Origin: Effrenium voratum
Taxonomy: Eukaryota > Sar > Dinophyceae > Suessiales > Symbiodiniaceae
DNA length: 64,000 nucleotides
Reading direction: 5' to 3'
Assembly: GCA_963377175.1 (NCBI GenBank)
Contig: CAUJNA010003783.1
Span: 1,108,004-1,172,003, forward strand
Shown here: positions 1 to 10,381 of the stretch, one piece after another
How the letters are laid out: the number at the start of each line of letters is the position of its first letter
How positions within the stretch are numbered: position 1 is the stretch's first letter
Notes under the pieces: model-generated
What the model was told of the DNA's origin: nothing
Databases searched by the model: none
What the model saw: only the letters and a program-made list of their open reading frames with translations
Translations under genes and position numbers: made by a program

Positions 1-349
1 GCTGACGCGTCCGTTTCAAATGGCGCGGACAGGAGCAGATGGGCCATGAGTGTTGGCATTAACCTCCCCCTTAGCATCCAGGTTCCCTTAAAGCACTATT
101 CACCTAGTGGATCTCATGCCTACCGAATCTCAGGAAGGGAACCCCCAAAATCAATTTTTGCCAACCCCTCCGATGGGGTGTGTTTCTTGGGGGGTGCCTT
201 TCTGTGGGTGCGACTTGTATACTCACCCACATGTTTCCCATGGAACCCCAAAAAAGGGGGCCCCCAAAAGGATATTCTTCCTCCAACAATGGCGGGTTTT
301 TGGGTTCCATGCTAATCTGTACGCCCAACTCTTCAAACGTCTCCCGAAG

Positions 350-410
350 GTGATCATCCAGCTGCACCCCAAAGCCTCCGCCTTCATTGCGGAGGAGTTG
401 CTGGAGCAGG
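350..410 (+). CDS. PUF gene exon: helical repeat piece
   Basis: The acceptor is AAG|GTG at 348-350 and the donor GTGCCA follows base 410. The exon encodes about 20 residues including ASAFIAEELLEQ and ends in phase 1. This fits the next exon, which starts with two bases of a codon. The resulting join reads as a PUF helix pair. Confidence 0.6.
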
Positions 411-3400
411 GTGCCAGGTGCCCCCGGGGGACCAGGACATGGCAAGGATGTGTGTGTGTGTGTGTGCCCCCTGTTCCTAAGGGGTCTTCGGGGTTTTTGC
501 TTGTGCCTTGGAGTCGGATGCCACCGCAATGGACCTCTGCTCGTGGAGTACTTGGTGTGGCGGATGGCATCCCTGATGAGGGCCACGAAGCAAAGACGTA
601 GCATGTACGTTGTGCCGAAACTCCACGTTTGCAGAAATCAGGGGGAATCATCATTCCAGGGTTTCTCAGGTGGTGCCGGATCTCGTCCATCCACAGCATG
701 TGTTGTTTGTTCTGAGTGCGTTAAACCTTTGTTTTGGGGGGCAAAACGGGGGATGGGTGTTTTGGTTGTCATTGTGGTTGCCCATGTTTCCTTTTTTCCT
801 TGGGGGGGTCCTAAAAAGGATGAGCCTGGTCTTCCAAGCCGCCAACAAAGCAGCTGTCAGCAAGTTAGAAGCAGGTGGTGTCACCCAAACGAGGGAATTG
901 CTAGCTGGCACGACAGGGGATGATAGGATTGAATGAATTGTTAAATAGTCCTCATGGCGTTGATGACAAGAAGTCGAGAGAGAATCCCAGCAAGAGCAGC
1001 CGATTCTTGGAAGCATCGCAGATATTCTGGGCACCCTGTCCATTGGTCTTATGTGAAAGTATAGGCCATGCCATGGCTGCGATGCAAGATTCTGTTTTGC
1101 TCGTACACCAACAGTTTCCAAGCTGCCAGTTTCTTGGCTGCCAGCTGAAATTCATCAATCTCACTTGGCATACACTGTATTTGTTAAGCATCTATTTGCA
1201 ATTATTTCACGTGCCTTGCCTTCGAACATATGTGGAATATATTCGATACTAGGGCCAGATATACCATTATCCCGAAGGCTGACCTCGAAGAGGCTTTGCT
1301 TTGAGGGTTGTTCCTGGGTTGGGGTGGGCACGAAAGTGTGCCTTTTGCCCCATGAGAATCTGGGAGGAGGGTGGCAATCCAAATCATCTCTGAGCTTGTC
1401 AGAGCCATGCAGGGCGAAGGCAAAATCACAGTCAAAACATGGCGCACATTTCGGCTGAACACAGAGCTGGACCCTGAACACTTGAGACGACTGGTGCCCA
1501 AAAGAAGTTGCTATGTGCAGTAGACAATTGGATCCGAAGCACTCGGCAGGCACTTCCTTCCCTTCACGGAAGGTTCACGGTGCATCTGGCAGATTTTTGC
1601 ACACTAGGGGGGTCGATTCCCACGTCTGGGCTGCCGTTAAGCATTGCCCGGACGCGGGCATTGCGGTTTGTTTGAGCTTGCAAATTCGACATGTTGGGTT
1701 CACAAGCTTCGGGCAGGGCTTGTCTAAAGTTCTAAAGCAGGCTGGTGAAAGGCAAATTGGGCCCTGGCATCCAACCCAGCATTCGGTCCGCCCTCGCTCA
1801 AGTATACCTCTGAAGCAGGAATCCCCCCGGGCCTAATCCGCAGAAGCAGAGCCTTACATGTATGCATGTATCATATCTGTGAGGTATGTAATTCTGTGCG
1901 CGTATCCTACTTCTCCCTGTTGTACCCTCGGACGTATCCAGTTTGAACAGCGACGCCTGCATCGCTGCAAAGCCGCGCGTGGTTGTGCGCTCCGCAGGTT
2001 CGCGCGGCACCGCTTCGGGTGCCGCATCCTGTGCCGCTTGCTGGAGCACTGCACCACGGAGGAGATGACCTTCAGGCCCTTCATCAAGTTGTTTTTTCCA
2101 AAAGGGAACCAAAAGGAAACCCGAATTCGGGGTTTTAGTTGTGTTAGAGTAGATGGCACCATGTCCACTTGGTTGGGACAGCCGTCTTGCAAAAAACCAG
2201 AAGGAATTGTGTCATCTACCAACTCATCCTGCAAGCAAATTCTCCAGGGAATTCGAACTTCGGATTTGTCCGGAGCCGAGGAATCGCATGTGAAATGAAT
2301 TAGTTGGATGCGTATGGTTTCTTCAGATGAATCAGAAGTTGACAATGCCCAGTTCCGAAATGCAGCCAGCTCAAGTGAATTTGGGAGTTGCCCACGAAGA
2401 GGGGGCTCTTGATGAGGTGCCGCTCACATGGGTGATATGGGTGCGCCAAGGTCATGAGTCCAGTTGTTGAGGGATGGACAAACATATCAGCAATAGCGCA
2501 GTATTGTGCAATGACTCAGCACCCTCCCTCCAACAATCATGGAAGCCGACACAAGGATCTTGGAAGACTACTTTCCTTTTAGGAGGCCCCATGTCCACGC
2601 CATGTTTATTTGAAAGAGGATACACGGGATGGGCGCTACATGGTGAGTTACTGGAAAGTTGACTCAGTACGGGGAAGCTTACTTGGACATGGGCCCCCAA
2701 GCAAGAGTCCATGAAAGCTTCCTCATGCTGACTTCGATGTCTGAAGAATCATTGGCGTCCAAACACCTCCCAGAACCAAGTTGTCAAACACCCTGTGGGC
2801 TACTAATGCAAATCTGGGTGCCAAGGCCAGGGGGACAACACGGCACTGATGCTACTGAGGCGAACGCACCATGAAAGCTACCATCTGAATTGAACGATTT
2901 TTTCCTCTACTAGGTTGTCCTTGCAATGGTCAGCTTCACGCTCACATGCATCACTGGAGTTGAGCATGCAAACGACCAGCATGGTTGCTCCCTTCAAACT
3001 TCTCAAGCCATGTCTAACTTGAACCAGCTACATCAGCTGTTTCCGGCTGTGTGTCGTTTGAACATTGGGAATGGCAACGCTTGGACGTGCACGGAAGTTT
3101 GCGTCGGCCAGAACGCACTGGCAATAGCTTGTTGCTTTTGCCGTGGAGACAAGGCTTGCAGGTAAGTATTTGCACGTAATCGATCCAGAATACGCGACTT
3201 GTGTACTTCATTATTCCTGTTTGCGTTTTGACGAACATCAACTACAACCATACAGTTGTTTGGCTGGTGCTTGAAGCAGTGAGAATAGATGCACAATGTG
3301 TTTGTTTGTGTGCAGTCTTATCATGAATTTTGAGTTCCCGTGTTGGCCAGCGTGACAACCTCGCAACATTGTGGATCCTGCACCCAGGACAAGGGCAGCG

Positions 3401-6400
3401 AATCAGTTTCTTGATTGTTCTCTGGCTTGCCAGAAGGTCTAGGACTCCTCCTTCAGGATCTCCTCATGAACCTTGATTGGATTGCTTATCGGCATGGAAG
3501 GTTTGGTCAAGGAGCTGTCCCAAGCAGCTTGCTTTGTTTCTGTTTTCTTTGCAAGATATGGTGAATCAATGGCATTCGGATCTCTTCACCTTGTTTTCAC
3601 ATGAGCAGGGTTGCAACAAAGCTTGCTTGCGATTCAAGCCGGAAGGGCTTTGGCAGGGCTTCAGCAGACAGTAAGGCCGGGGAATGGTGCTGCATAAGTG
3701 CAGCGTTGCCTGTGTGACTGCACCAAATCCTTAGCTTCCTCGCGAGCTTCGCGTAACCTCACCTTATACCTTATACGCTTTCTGTTTTTCTGCGATACTT
3801 AGGGATCTAAAAGACTTGACCACTGTGACAAGTCTGTGACAGCGGGTTCTTGGGGAGGCTGATCGACGAGATCCTGGCAGATCGAGAGGAGGCCTGGGGC
3901 ACCTGCAAACGGGCTCTGAAACACGTCCTCTCCGTGTGAGAATTTGACTCCAATGAACCACGTCACCAACAGAATCTCACAATTCATGCCAACAAATCTG
4001 AGTTGAAGCCCTGAGCCAAAGCCGCGTGCAAGCACATACCGCGCTTTGGAACTGCCATTCAATGACATTCCTTGCGTACCACGCAATTCGCACAACTTTT
4101 ATGCTGCAGGATGCATAGTTTATCAAAACCCTAGCAAGCGACGCAGATGACAAACGCCATGAAGTCGCGACGCAATGAATCGTAAACTGTACTGTTTTTC
4201 TGCATTGTTTCAATACAATAATTTGTCTTTGCGTTTTCACAGCATCTGGTTCTTTGAGCCTTCAAGCACACCCAGATTAAGTTCGCCATGCGTTGCACGC
4301 GTTTGACACATGTATTCCAAGTGCCCAAGCCGAAGGAGCCGACGGAGCCTACGGAGCCCAACAGCTCGTAGTATGGGTTGACACCTTTCTTTGCTCCCGA
4401 CCTTGGCACCCTCAACCACTTCAGCTCTGGTTTTATGTGTTTAAAGCAAGAGCGGGCCCCCGGCACGGCACCTTTCGAAACAGGAAGCCACCGTTCGGTT
4501 TTGGGGACTTCCTTTTATTTTCCGGATAAACTCACAGCCTTCCCGCCTGCCAAGGTCGACAGGATTCTGAAAACCATGTGTTTGGGAAATGAAGGATGCC
4601 GGTCAGAGGATGGCTGCAATTGCATCGAGATGTGAACCTAAGCATTGGGTCAGGCTTTGCACATCTAATTCTCACTCGATGGTGCACTCATTCATTCTCG
4701 GAAAGATGTGGCAATGAACAGATGGCAGTTTCAGGCCAGTTTGCAGTCTGCTCTTTGAGCCATGGCCCTGATTTTGCAAGGGGGTTAGAAGTTTCTTTTT
4801 GAGCCAGGCGCTGGATTTGTGCCGCCACAACTTTGGTCATCACGTCGTTCAGCTGGTGCTTGAGCGCGGGGATCCCAGGCGCGAGTTTCCAGCCAACAGC
4901 GCGGTGCTCTCGTCTAAAGCTGGCTTCAGCTGTTTTCATCGCTTGGAAGATGAAGTTCCGGGGCTTTTGGGTTTGTTGTTGCATGGCTGGCCAGCTGCTT
5001 GCTTGATAGCCTGCGTGCTGGTTGGCTTGCAAGCTTTTGCAAACGTTTCCTGGTCCATCCTGGTCCCTCCGGGATGCTGTTGATGAGCAGGTGCGCGTCT
5101 TCCAAGAGGATCTTGGCTAAATTGGGGGATCCAAGATCCCCCAAATTTGCCTTTGAACAAATGAAATTGGGAAGGATAGGGAAGGACAGTCGCCCATAGG
5201 CACAAGGACATTTTGGTGGAGGTGCTGCTGAAGGACCTGCCGAGCAACGCAGCCCACCGGCGCGCCAGCTACGTGGTGGAGGCGGCACTGGGGAACTGCT
5301 CTCCCAAGGCCCCGTTCGGCCGTTCGGGGGGGTTTTTGGGTCGAGGGGGGTGTTGCCCATGGCAAATCCTGGCGCGTTTTGAGATGCACCTGTGTTTCCT
5401 ATCCGTGCAAGGGTTACGTTCAATAGCGGGGTTTAGACTCACATCCCCAGTCTTGGTGCAGGTTTGTATCGAAAGGTAGACCTGAACCTGTGGAACAAAG
5501 CCTTTTGACGAATGTTGACCCTGGATAAAACCTAGCGGATGCATCGGGGTGGTTGCCCTCCCTTTAAATGGCAACTGTGATTGTTTCAAACTGGGTCTAT
5601 GCACCCGCCAACAATAAATACCGGCGTTAGTGAGATTCCCTACGGGCGAGCCAAAAGTGATCTGGATCCGCTCTAAGATGTGTGGCGCAAGTTATCAATG
5701 TCATTCAGGGCCTGTTCCGAGGGTGCAAACACCATGAAATTGCTTAATGCTTTCAAGTTAAGTGTTTAAGCCGTGTAAGCATGTGCAGCTGGGCCAGGGA
5801 TTTGAAAGAGTCGGGCTTTGTTGCCACATGGGGGATCGGCCACGTTTAACAATTGAAACATGTTGAATCATTTTGTGTTTTTTTTTGTGGAGACTCCGTC
5901 GAAACCACATTGTTTAGCGTGTGTCAACGTTTTCCAAACAGTGGTCTATTCCCAGTTGCAAAGTTGAGGGTTCAAGCAGGCACGTGTAAATCAGAAGCGC
6001 TCAAACCCTGGCCTGTTCACCTTGAAGAAGAACCGCCGTTCAGCCGATTGAAAGGGATGAGGCAGGTTCCGAGCCTTGTTGCAGAGTGGCCTTCAGACTA
6101 CCAACCGGCATGGCAGTTGTTGTTGGCATGGGTTGTTGCGGTTATCCTGAACAGGGGGCGCCTGGTGCCTTGCGGGTTGGCTACGTGTGAGGCAGAAATA
6201 AAAAAAAGGTATCAAGCGATCATCAGGCAAGCGTCCAGTTGCCCAATGGCATTGCTTTCCTTTCTGTTGAGTAAGCTTAATTACTGAGAAAGTCACTTTT
6301 ACCATGGTCATCATTCGAGTGCTTTCAAGGGACATGCATCAACCTAATCCTTTCAGTGCTGGCCAGAGATATTGGGGAGGGGCACCCACGCAAAGCTCCT

Positions 6401-7238
6401 TTGGCGTGGCAAATGTCGGGGATCTGTTTATGCCTGAGCTGGGATGTCAAGATTGTGGGCACGAAAAAGTGGGTGTGCCGTTGCAATCTGGTACTGTAGG
6501 TCTTTCAGCTCGCCCTTTCTCAAGCAAAGCTACAAAAAGTGTGCCTTTTTGGGGGGCCGCCTGTCTAAAGAGCCCCTGTTTAAAGGGGTCTGATCATGGG
6601 ACACCCTTTTTGTCCAGCTGCACCCCCTCTCGAGGACCAGCTGCGGATGCTAGAGCAGCTCCGTCAGCCGGCGGTGCTCTCGGAGCTGGCACAGGCGGGA
6701 AAGTCTCGGGGCCGGCTGCGATGCGTCAGTGGATCAGAGGGGATTTCAGTGGATCCCAGAAAGTTTCCTTCTGGACTCTAAAGCGTGGTTTCCTTGGTTA
6801 CCTACTATGCAGGTAAACGGATCCACTGGGTTTAACTTCTTTTGACCTGCACACCTGTTTGTCCAGTTCTCGCTCGCCCGCCTCTTGTGCCCCGCTCGAA
6901 ATCGCGCTTGCGACGTCAGTCCCGGTTCGGCCTCTTCGTGGCCCGAACGTTGCTGCGGCGCCCGGAAGTGGACGCCGAGAACTTGCGGAAGATCCCGGCG
7001 GTGGCGCGGGCCCTGGGCCATGGGTGTCCTTTCTAGGTCAGTTTGGTGAGAATAGATAGTGATTAGCAGTGGCTTATAGATATGTTTTCTCCATTTACGA
7101 GGGCCATCCTTCTACCACCTATGCCCTGGATACTGAGGGGTTCCATGAGAGGCAGCGACGAAAGCGTAGGGAAGGCCGCGTCAGGATGAGCTCATGAAGA
7201 AGACGGATGCGGCGCTCGTGCTGGAGCGCTGGCCATAG
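350..7238 (+). CDS. Pumilio/PUF-family RNA-binding protein, 3' part of a multi-exon gene
   Basis: PUF proteins bind 3' UTRs of mRNAs in the cytoplasm and control their translation or decay; each repeat of about 36 residues reads one base. Nine exons on the + strand give collinear PUF-type helices: FIAEELLEQ and HRNGPLLVEYLV (exons 350-410, 514-554), HRFGCRILCRLLEHC (1998-2075), LIDEILADREEAWG (3858-3933), HNFGHHVVQLVLERG (4808-4878), ASYVVEAALGNC (5200-5308), a linker helix (6635-6694), SRFGLFVARTLLRRPEVD (6920-about 7009) and a short C-terminus ending in TAG (7185-7238). From 1998 to 6920 all exon phases agree without adjustment. The start and earlier repeats lie to the left of the window or in introns I could not read. 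Repeat codes such as R-F-G-C-R and N-F-G-H-H are visible; RNA specificity was not derived. The family call is firm, the orthology is not. Confidence 0.85.
514..554 (+). CDS. PUF gene exon: HRNGPLLVEYL repeat piece
   Basis: The exon follows GAG|TC and encodes GCHRNGPLLVEYL, with the pattern H-R-x-G-x-x-x-V-E-x-L of a PUF recognition helix. A GTGTGG donor follows base 554. An alternative GC donor after base 581 would add nine residues. The next exon is not found until 1998, so one or more exons in between may be missing. Confidence 0.55.
555..1997 (+). other. PUF gene intron region, with one unassigned open stretch
   Basis: This is mostly intron-like DNA of moderate GC content. At 1371-1523 there is a 50-codon open stretch that begins VAIQIISELVRAMQ, ends in TAG and has an AG|G before it. 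It reads like protein but does not resemble a PUF repeat, and I could not place it. A GT run lies at about 450-467. Confidence 0.4.
1998..2075 (+). CDS. PUF gene exon: RFGCRILCRLLEHC repeat
   Basis: The acceptor is CGCAG|GTT and the exon enters in phase 2. It encodes FARHRFGCRILCRLLEHC and on to TEEMTF, the classic PUF core (H-x-F/Y-G-C-R-V/I-x-x-R-x-L-E-H-C). The donor is GC (AG|GCCCTT), and one base from the next exon completes an Arg codon. GC-rich sequence continues upstream to about 1940, so the exon may start earlier. Confidence 0.85.
2076..3857 (+). other. PUF gene intron with a GC donor
   Basis: The intron begins GCCCTT and ends GGGGAG|G. Just inside the donor, at 2100-2116, is AAAAGGGAACCAAAAGG, a 17-mer that recurs exactly in reverse complement at 16341-16357. 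I see no other exon in it. Confidence 0.6.
3858..3933 (+). CDS. PUF gene exon: LIDEILADREEAWG helix
   Basis: The acceptor is GGGAG|GCTG. The exon encodes LIDEILADREEAWGTCKR and then ALKHVLS. It enters in phase 2 and leaves in phase 0 at a GTGTGA donor, matching both neighbours. This is the spacer helix between the HRFGCR and HNFGHH repeats. Confidence 0.8.
3934..4807 (+). other. PUF gene intron
   Basis: The intron has a GT donor (GTGTGA) and an AG|GCG acceptor. It contains no recognisable exon or repeat. Confidence 0.6.
4808..4878 (+). CDS. PUF gene exon: HNFGHHVVQLVLERG repeat
   Basis: The acceptor is CCAG|GCG at 4807/4808, phase 0. The exon encodes ALDLCRHNFGHHVVQLVLER and then GDP. This is a textbook PUF repeat (H-x-F-G-x-H-V-V-Q-x-x-L-E-x-G). 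The donor is GC (AG|GCGCGA) in phase 2, and the G of the next exon completes Arg. Confidence 0.87.
5200..5308 (+). CDS. PUF gene exon: RRASYVVEAALGNC repeat
   Basis: The acceptor is ATAG|GCA. The exon encodes HKDILVEVLLKDL and then HRRASYVVEAALGNCSPK, corresponding to the PUF repeat form in which S-Y-V-V-E is the recognition helix. The donor is GC (AAG|GCCCCG) in phase 0. Confidence 0.85.
5309..6634 (+). other. PUF gene intron
   Basis: The intron has a GC donor (GCCCCG) and an AG|GAC acceptor. It is about 1.3 kb long with no clear repeats and no second coding signal. Confidence 0.6.
6635..6694 (+). CDS. PUF gene exon: linker helix DQLRMLEQLRQPAVL
   Basis: This 60-bp exon, phase 0 at both ends, encodes DQLRMLEQLRQPAVLSELAQ. 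It has an AG|GAC acceptor and a GC donor (GCGGGA). It is the first helix of the last PUF repeat, whose second half starts in the next exon. Confidence 0.8.
6920..7009 (+). CDS. PUF gene exon: SRFGLFVARTLLRRPEVD repeat
   Basis: The acceptor is GTCAG|TCC, an AG not followed by G. The exon encodes SRFGLFVARTLLRRPEVD and then AENLRKIPAVAR, a PUF repeat of the form S-x-F-G-x-F-V-A-R. The 3' limit is uncertain: phase-0 donors exist after 7000 (GT), 7003 (GC) and 7009 (GC). Confidence 0.8.
7185..7238 (+). CDS. PUF gene last exon with TAG stop
   Basis: An AG|GAT acceptor opens an 18-codon phase-0 exon, DELMKKTDAALVLERWP, ending in TAG at 7236-7238. It is the most plausible terminal exon because frame, acceptor and helical character all fit. 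It has no family-specific motif of its own. Confidence 0.5.
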   Translation, partial: DELMKKTDAALVLERWP

Positions 7239-10200
7239 CCGTGGGCGCCCCGGGCCATGAGCCCGCAAAATGCCTTCCCTCAGTCCCTCTTGACTGCCCG
7301 CAGTCGGCTTGGGGAGGGTGAGCTGATCTGGGCAGTAGGCGTCTCAGAGCCTCTCTGGGAAGCTGACCAGGCGCCCGTGGAAAAAAGCTACAGGGCTTGC
7401 AGGTGTAGGAAGTGTTGGAGCCATGTGCATAATATTTCAGCATCTCGTTTGTGATGATGGTGGCCAACATGAAGCCCATGAAGCAAACCACAGAAACTGA
7501 TGTCAATTCAGTAAAACCAAGCTGGCCCAATCCCAATCATCAATTCTGTTCTGGGAGAATAACGGCGCCCCTGACAATATGTTTGTTTGGGCAATGACCC
7601 TGAGTAGACACCACCGACACTTGTTCATTCAGTCGCGCAGTGGGACCTTCCAACAATTCAGAGCGGCTTGTCAAGTTAAGAGCAATTCGGCACCATGCAA
7701 ATCTGGCAATAGCTTCAAAGTAGATCCGAATGACTTGCCAAGGCCAAAGACAAACTTGCAAGCAAGCTTTCCGGCTTGGGTGGTGCCTGATAGTGGGACC
7801 ATGTTTGACAGGAAGGCATTGTCGATCCCTCGGCTGAGACCAGAGACGGGGTGTTCCATGGGCCACGGTTGGCTTCCCTTGGCTCATGTTCTGCAAGTGA
7901 CTTTGAAGCGCGCAGCGTACCGAGAAGCTTGAGCATTGGATCTGGTCCAGTTTTGATGTCAGCGCCGGTGCAGCCTCACCTGCGCTCGATGCAACGCCCC
8001 AAGAGGGTGACTCAGAGGGTGTGAGGATTGCCGAATTCCAAGCTGCGGGGTACCTTCCGGTCACCCAGAGGGAAGAGAGCCGCAGCCGCAAAGCCAATGC
8101 AAATTTCGATATGTTGGCTCTTGAGTAGTACTTGTTGCTTGCATTTTGAAATCAGCGTTGTCGCCGGTTGACGACAATGCTTCGGGCCAATAGCTACATG
8201 CGCCCGCCAATTTGAGCGGCGGCGCTTATATAAAGAATGGCTGCGCAGCGCATTGCTTTGAGCTGGCTGCAATTCACCGAGCAATTCGCTCCCTGTGAGC
8301 CAGTTCTGGTCGTATTTGTTGGACTTGTAGTGCAGTTGGACATATTATCCACAGAACCCCCCTGCTGATGGACAAAATCCTGCATCACTTGGATGCATGC
8401 ACTACTGAGATGAACCACCTGAGGACCTACCTAGCGCGAGCTCTTGAGCCTCGTTTCTTTCTGGGCAGTTGGGGTGTTCCCCTTCAAACCGCGTGGGTGT
8501 TGCTGTAGCTGTAGCTGCATGTGGCAAGCTCATGCCAGCAAACACGATATCCAATCACCATGGTTGCTATGATGGGAATGTGTCAACAATTGGGGACCCC
8601 GAGAAAGGTGGCATTCCTGTTGTTTCCCTTCAAGCCAACTTGAAAAGAGTAGCATCAAGAAAACGCACACCCAATCCCTAGTGGCCCTAGTGACATAAAT
8701 CGTGAATCCAAGCGATGAACTGATTGTTCAGGATACCCATATTGAGAATTCGTTTTACGGTCTTCAAAGATCAACTGACTGGTGTTGAAACAACCTTCGC
8801 CGCCCCCTTTGCTGCGCAGCTAAATTGCCAACGCGCTTTCGATGAACGTCAATTCGGAGTTGCATGCTCGGAACTTCCGTTCCTTGTGCCCTGGCTGGTG
8901 CTCAGAGAGGCTGTAGGGCGCATTCCACCTGGATGGCGCACTTGCACGTAAGTGTCAACTTTCTTCAATGTGCCGTTGCAGGAGTTATATAAGAACTGTT
9001 TCCGGTTGGTCACTGAGACTTGTTTTTGGAACTTTGTCCATGATTCCCTTGAAGGAGGGCTGTGAAGGACCATGTCGAGGGTTTCCAGCCTGACATAGGG
9101 TGTTCAGGTAGCCACCTGCTTGTGATTTTAGGGTACCTTTGTTCACAAAGCGCTGCAAGCACTGCAACCCCACCTTTCAAATGAGCCCAAGTTGCACCGC
9201 CGGGAGTGAGCGTTTGATATGCCGCTCGGGGAGAAGAAAAAGTTGTGTGTTTCAATCTGCCAGTTGTCCAGAGAGTCAGGATTCGTGGTTAAACCTAGGT
9301 CGCGCTGGCAGCATTCAGACCACTGTAAATATCGGAAGGTACTGGAGATGAGCTGAAACCGTTTTAAACGGAAACCGAAGGGCGCGTGGCACATTTTGGG
9401 GGCCGTTCGTTGGCACATACCGTCTCCCTGGCCGCGGAAAGCGCCAGGTGGGTGACGAGGTGCTCAAAGTGACGCCCCGGCACCCGCTGATGCGCAACGC
9501 CGAGATGGCCGGAACCCGCGGAACCGGAGAGCGAGCCGAACGACGGGATTCGGGTTCCATATTTGGATGGCACGGGTAAAGCTGAGTCCATGGGGCGGCA
9601 GGTTTCCCCTGCAGAAAAGGGAAACCGCTAGTTTCAGTATCTGTTTAAGTCTACCTTTGGATAGTGAGAACGATGGAACGAACCTTGCTGAGTGGCATAC
9701 CGGGTGTTTCCATTATTTTTCCCCGGTTAGCTTCGCGCATTTTGGTTTGCTGGTGTTGCTGCTCCCCAAATTTGCCCGGCTGGCTCCCTGCGCCATTCGG
9801 ACCGTATCCAGTGTGCCTGATCCAGCAGCATCGTCCATGTTGGGAAATCAAATCACCACATCAGGAGGTGTCCATGGCTTGATAGCCAGGCCAAGGTCAA
9901 GGTCAAAGCACTTCTTGTCTCACTGTGCTTTACATAGGCAGACCGTTCAATTTCTCTCAAAGGAAACGAGAAGTCATAGTTGTCCATTTCTTCCAGACCC
10001 TCTACCAGCTCAAAAAGATGTTTCAGAGTCATCAGTCATCATTGCGTGAGAAACGTGGCCAAACTAATCACCATACAGACGTAGACTCAATGCTGGCCAT
10101 ATTTTCGTTAGCCAGCACTTCTGCTGAGTCAGCATGCTTGCCTGCAGAGGTTGTTCTTTTGCCTAGGTTCGGACAAAGAGCCAGAAAGTTTCTATGAAAC

Positions 10201-10330
10201 AATGCCCATGGAGGTGAGAACAGGTCCTGTTTGGGATGGGCAGTTTCTTAGGTTCCGTGGCAAATTCCTGAACAAAGTAGTTACTCGCATGTTGCCGCCA
10301 GTATCCAGCTTGAGCTCTACATTGCTTCAG
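7239..10330. other. Intergenic or intron DNA between the PUF and membrane-protein genes
   Basis: Most of this stretch holds nothing I can name. At about 9390-9560 a GC-rich patch is open for about 60 codons on the + strand (including DEVLKVTPRHPLM) and is also open on the - strand. It may be an exon but has no family resemblance. No polyadenylation or promoter signal is recognisable; dinoflagellates lack the usual ones. Confidence 0.4.
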
Positions 10331-10381
10331 GTCGTCGAGATTTCTTCTTGGGCCGTGCGCGCGGCAAATGTCCACGACGAG
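10331..10381 (+). CDS. Membrane-protein gene, candidate exon VVEISSWAVRAANVHDE
   Basis: A 17-codon open segment with an AG|GTC acceptor and a GTGGGC donor, phase 0 at both ends. It reads like protein and its phase suits the next candidate, but it has no motif tying it to this gene. Confidence 0.3.
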
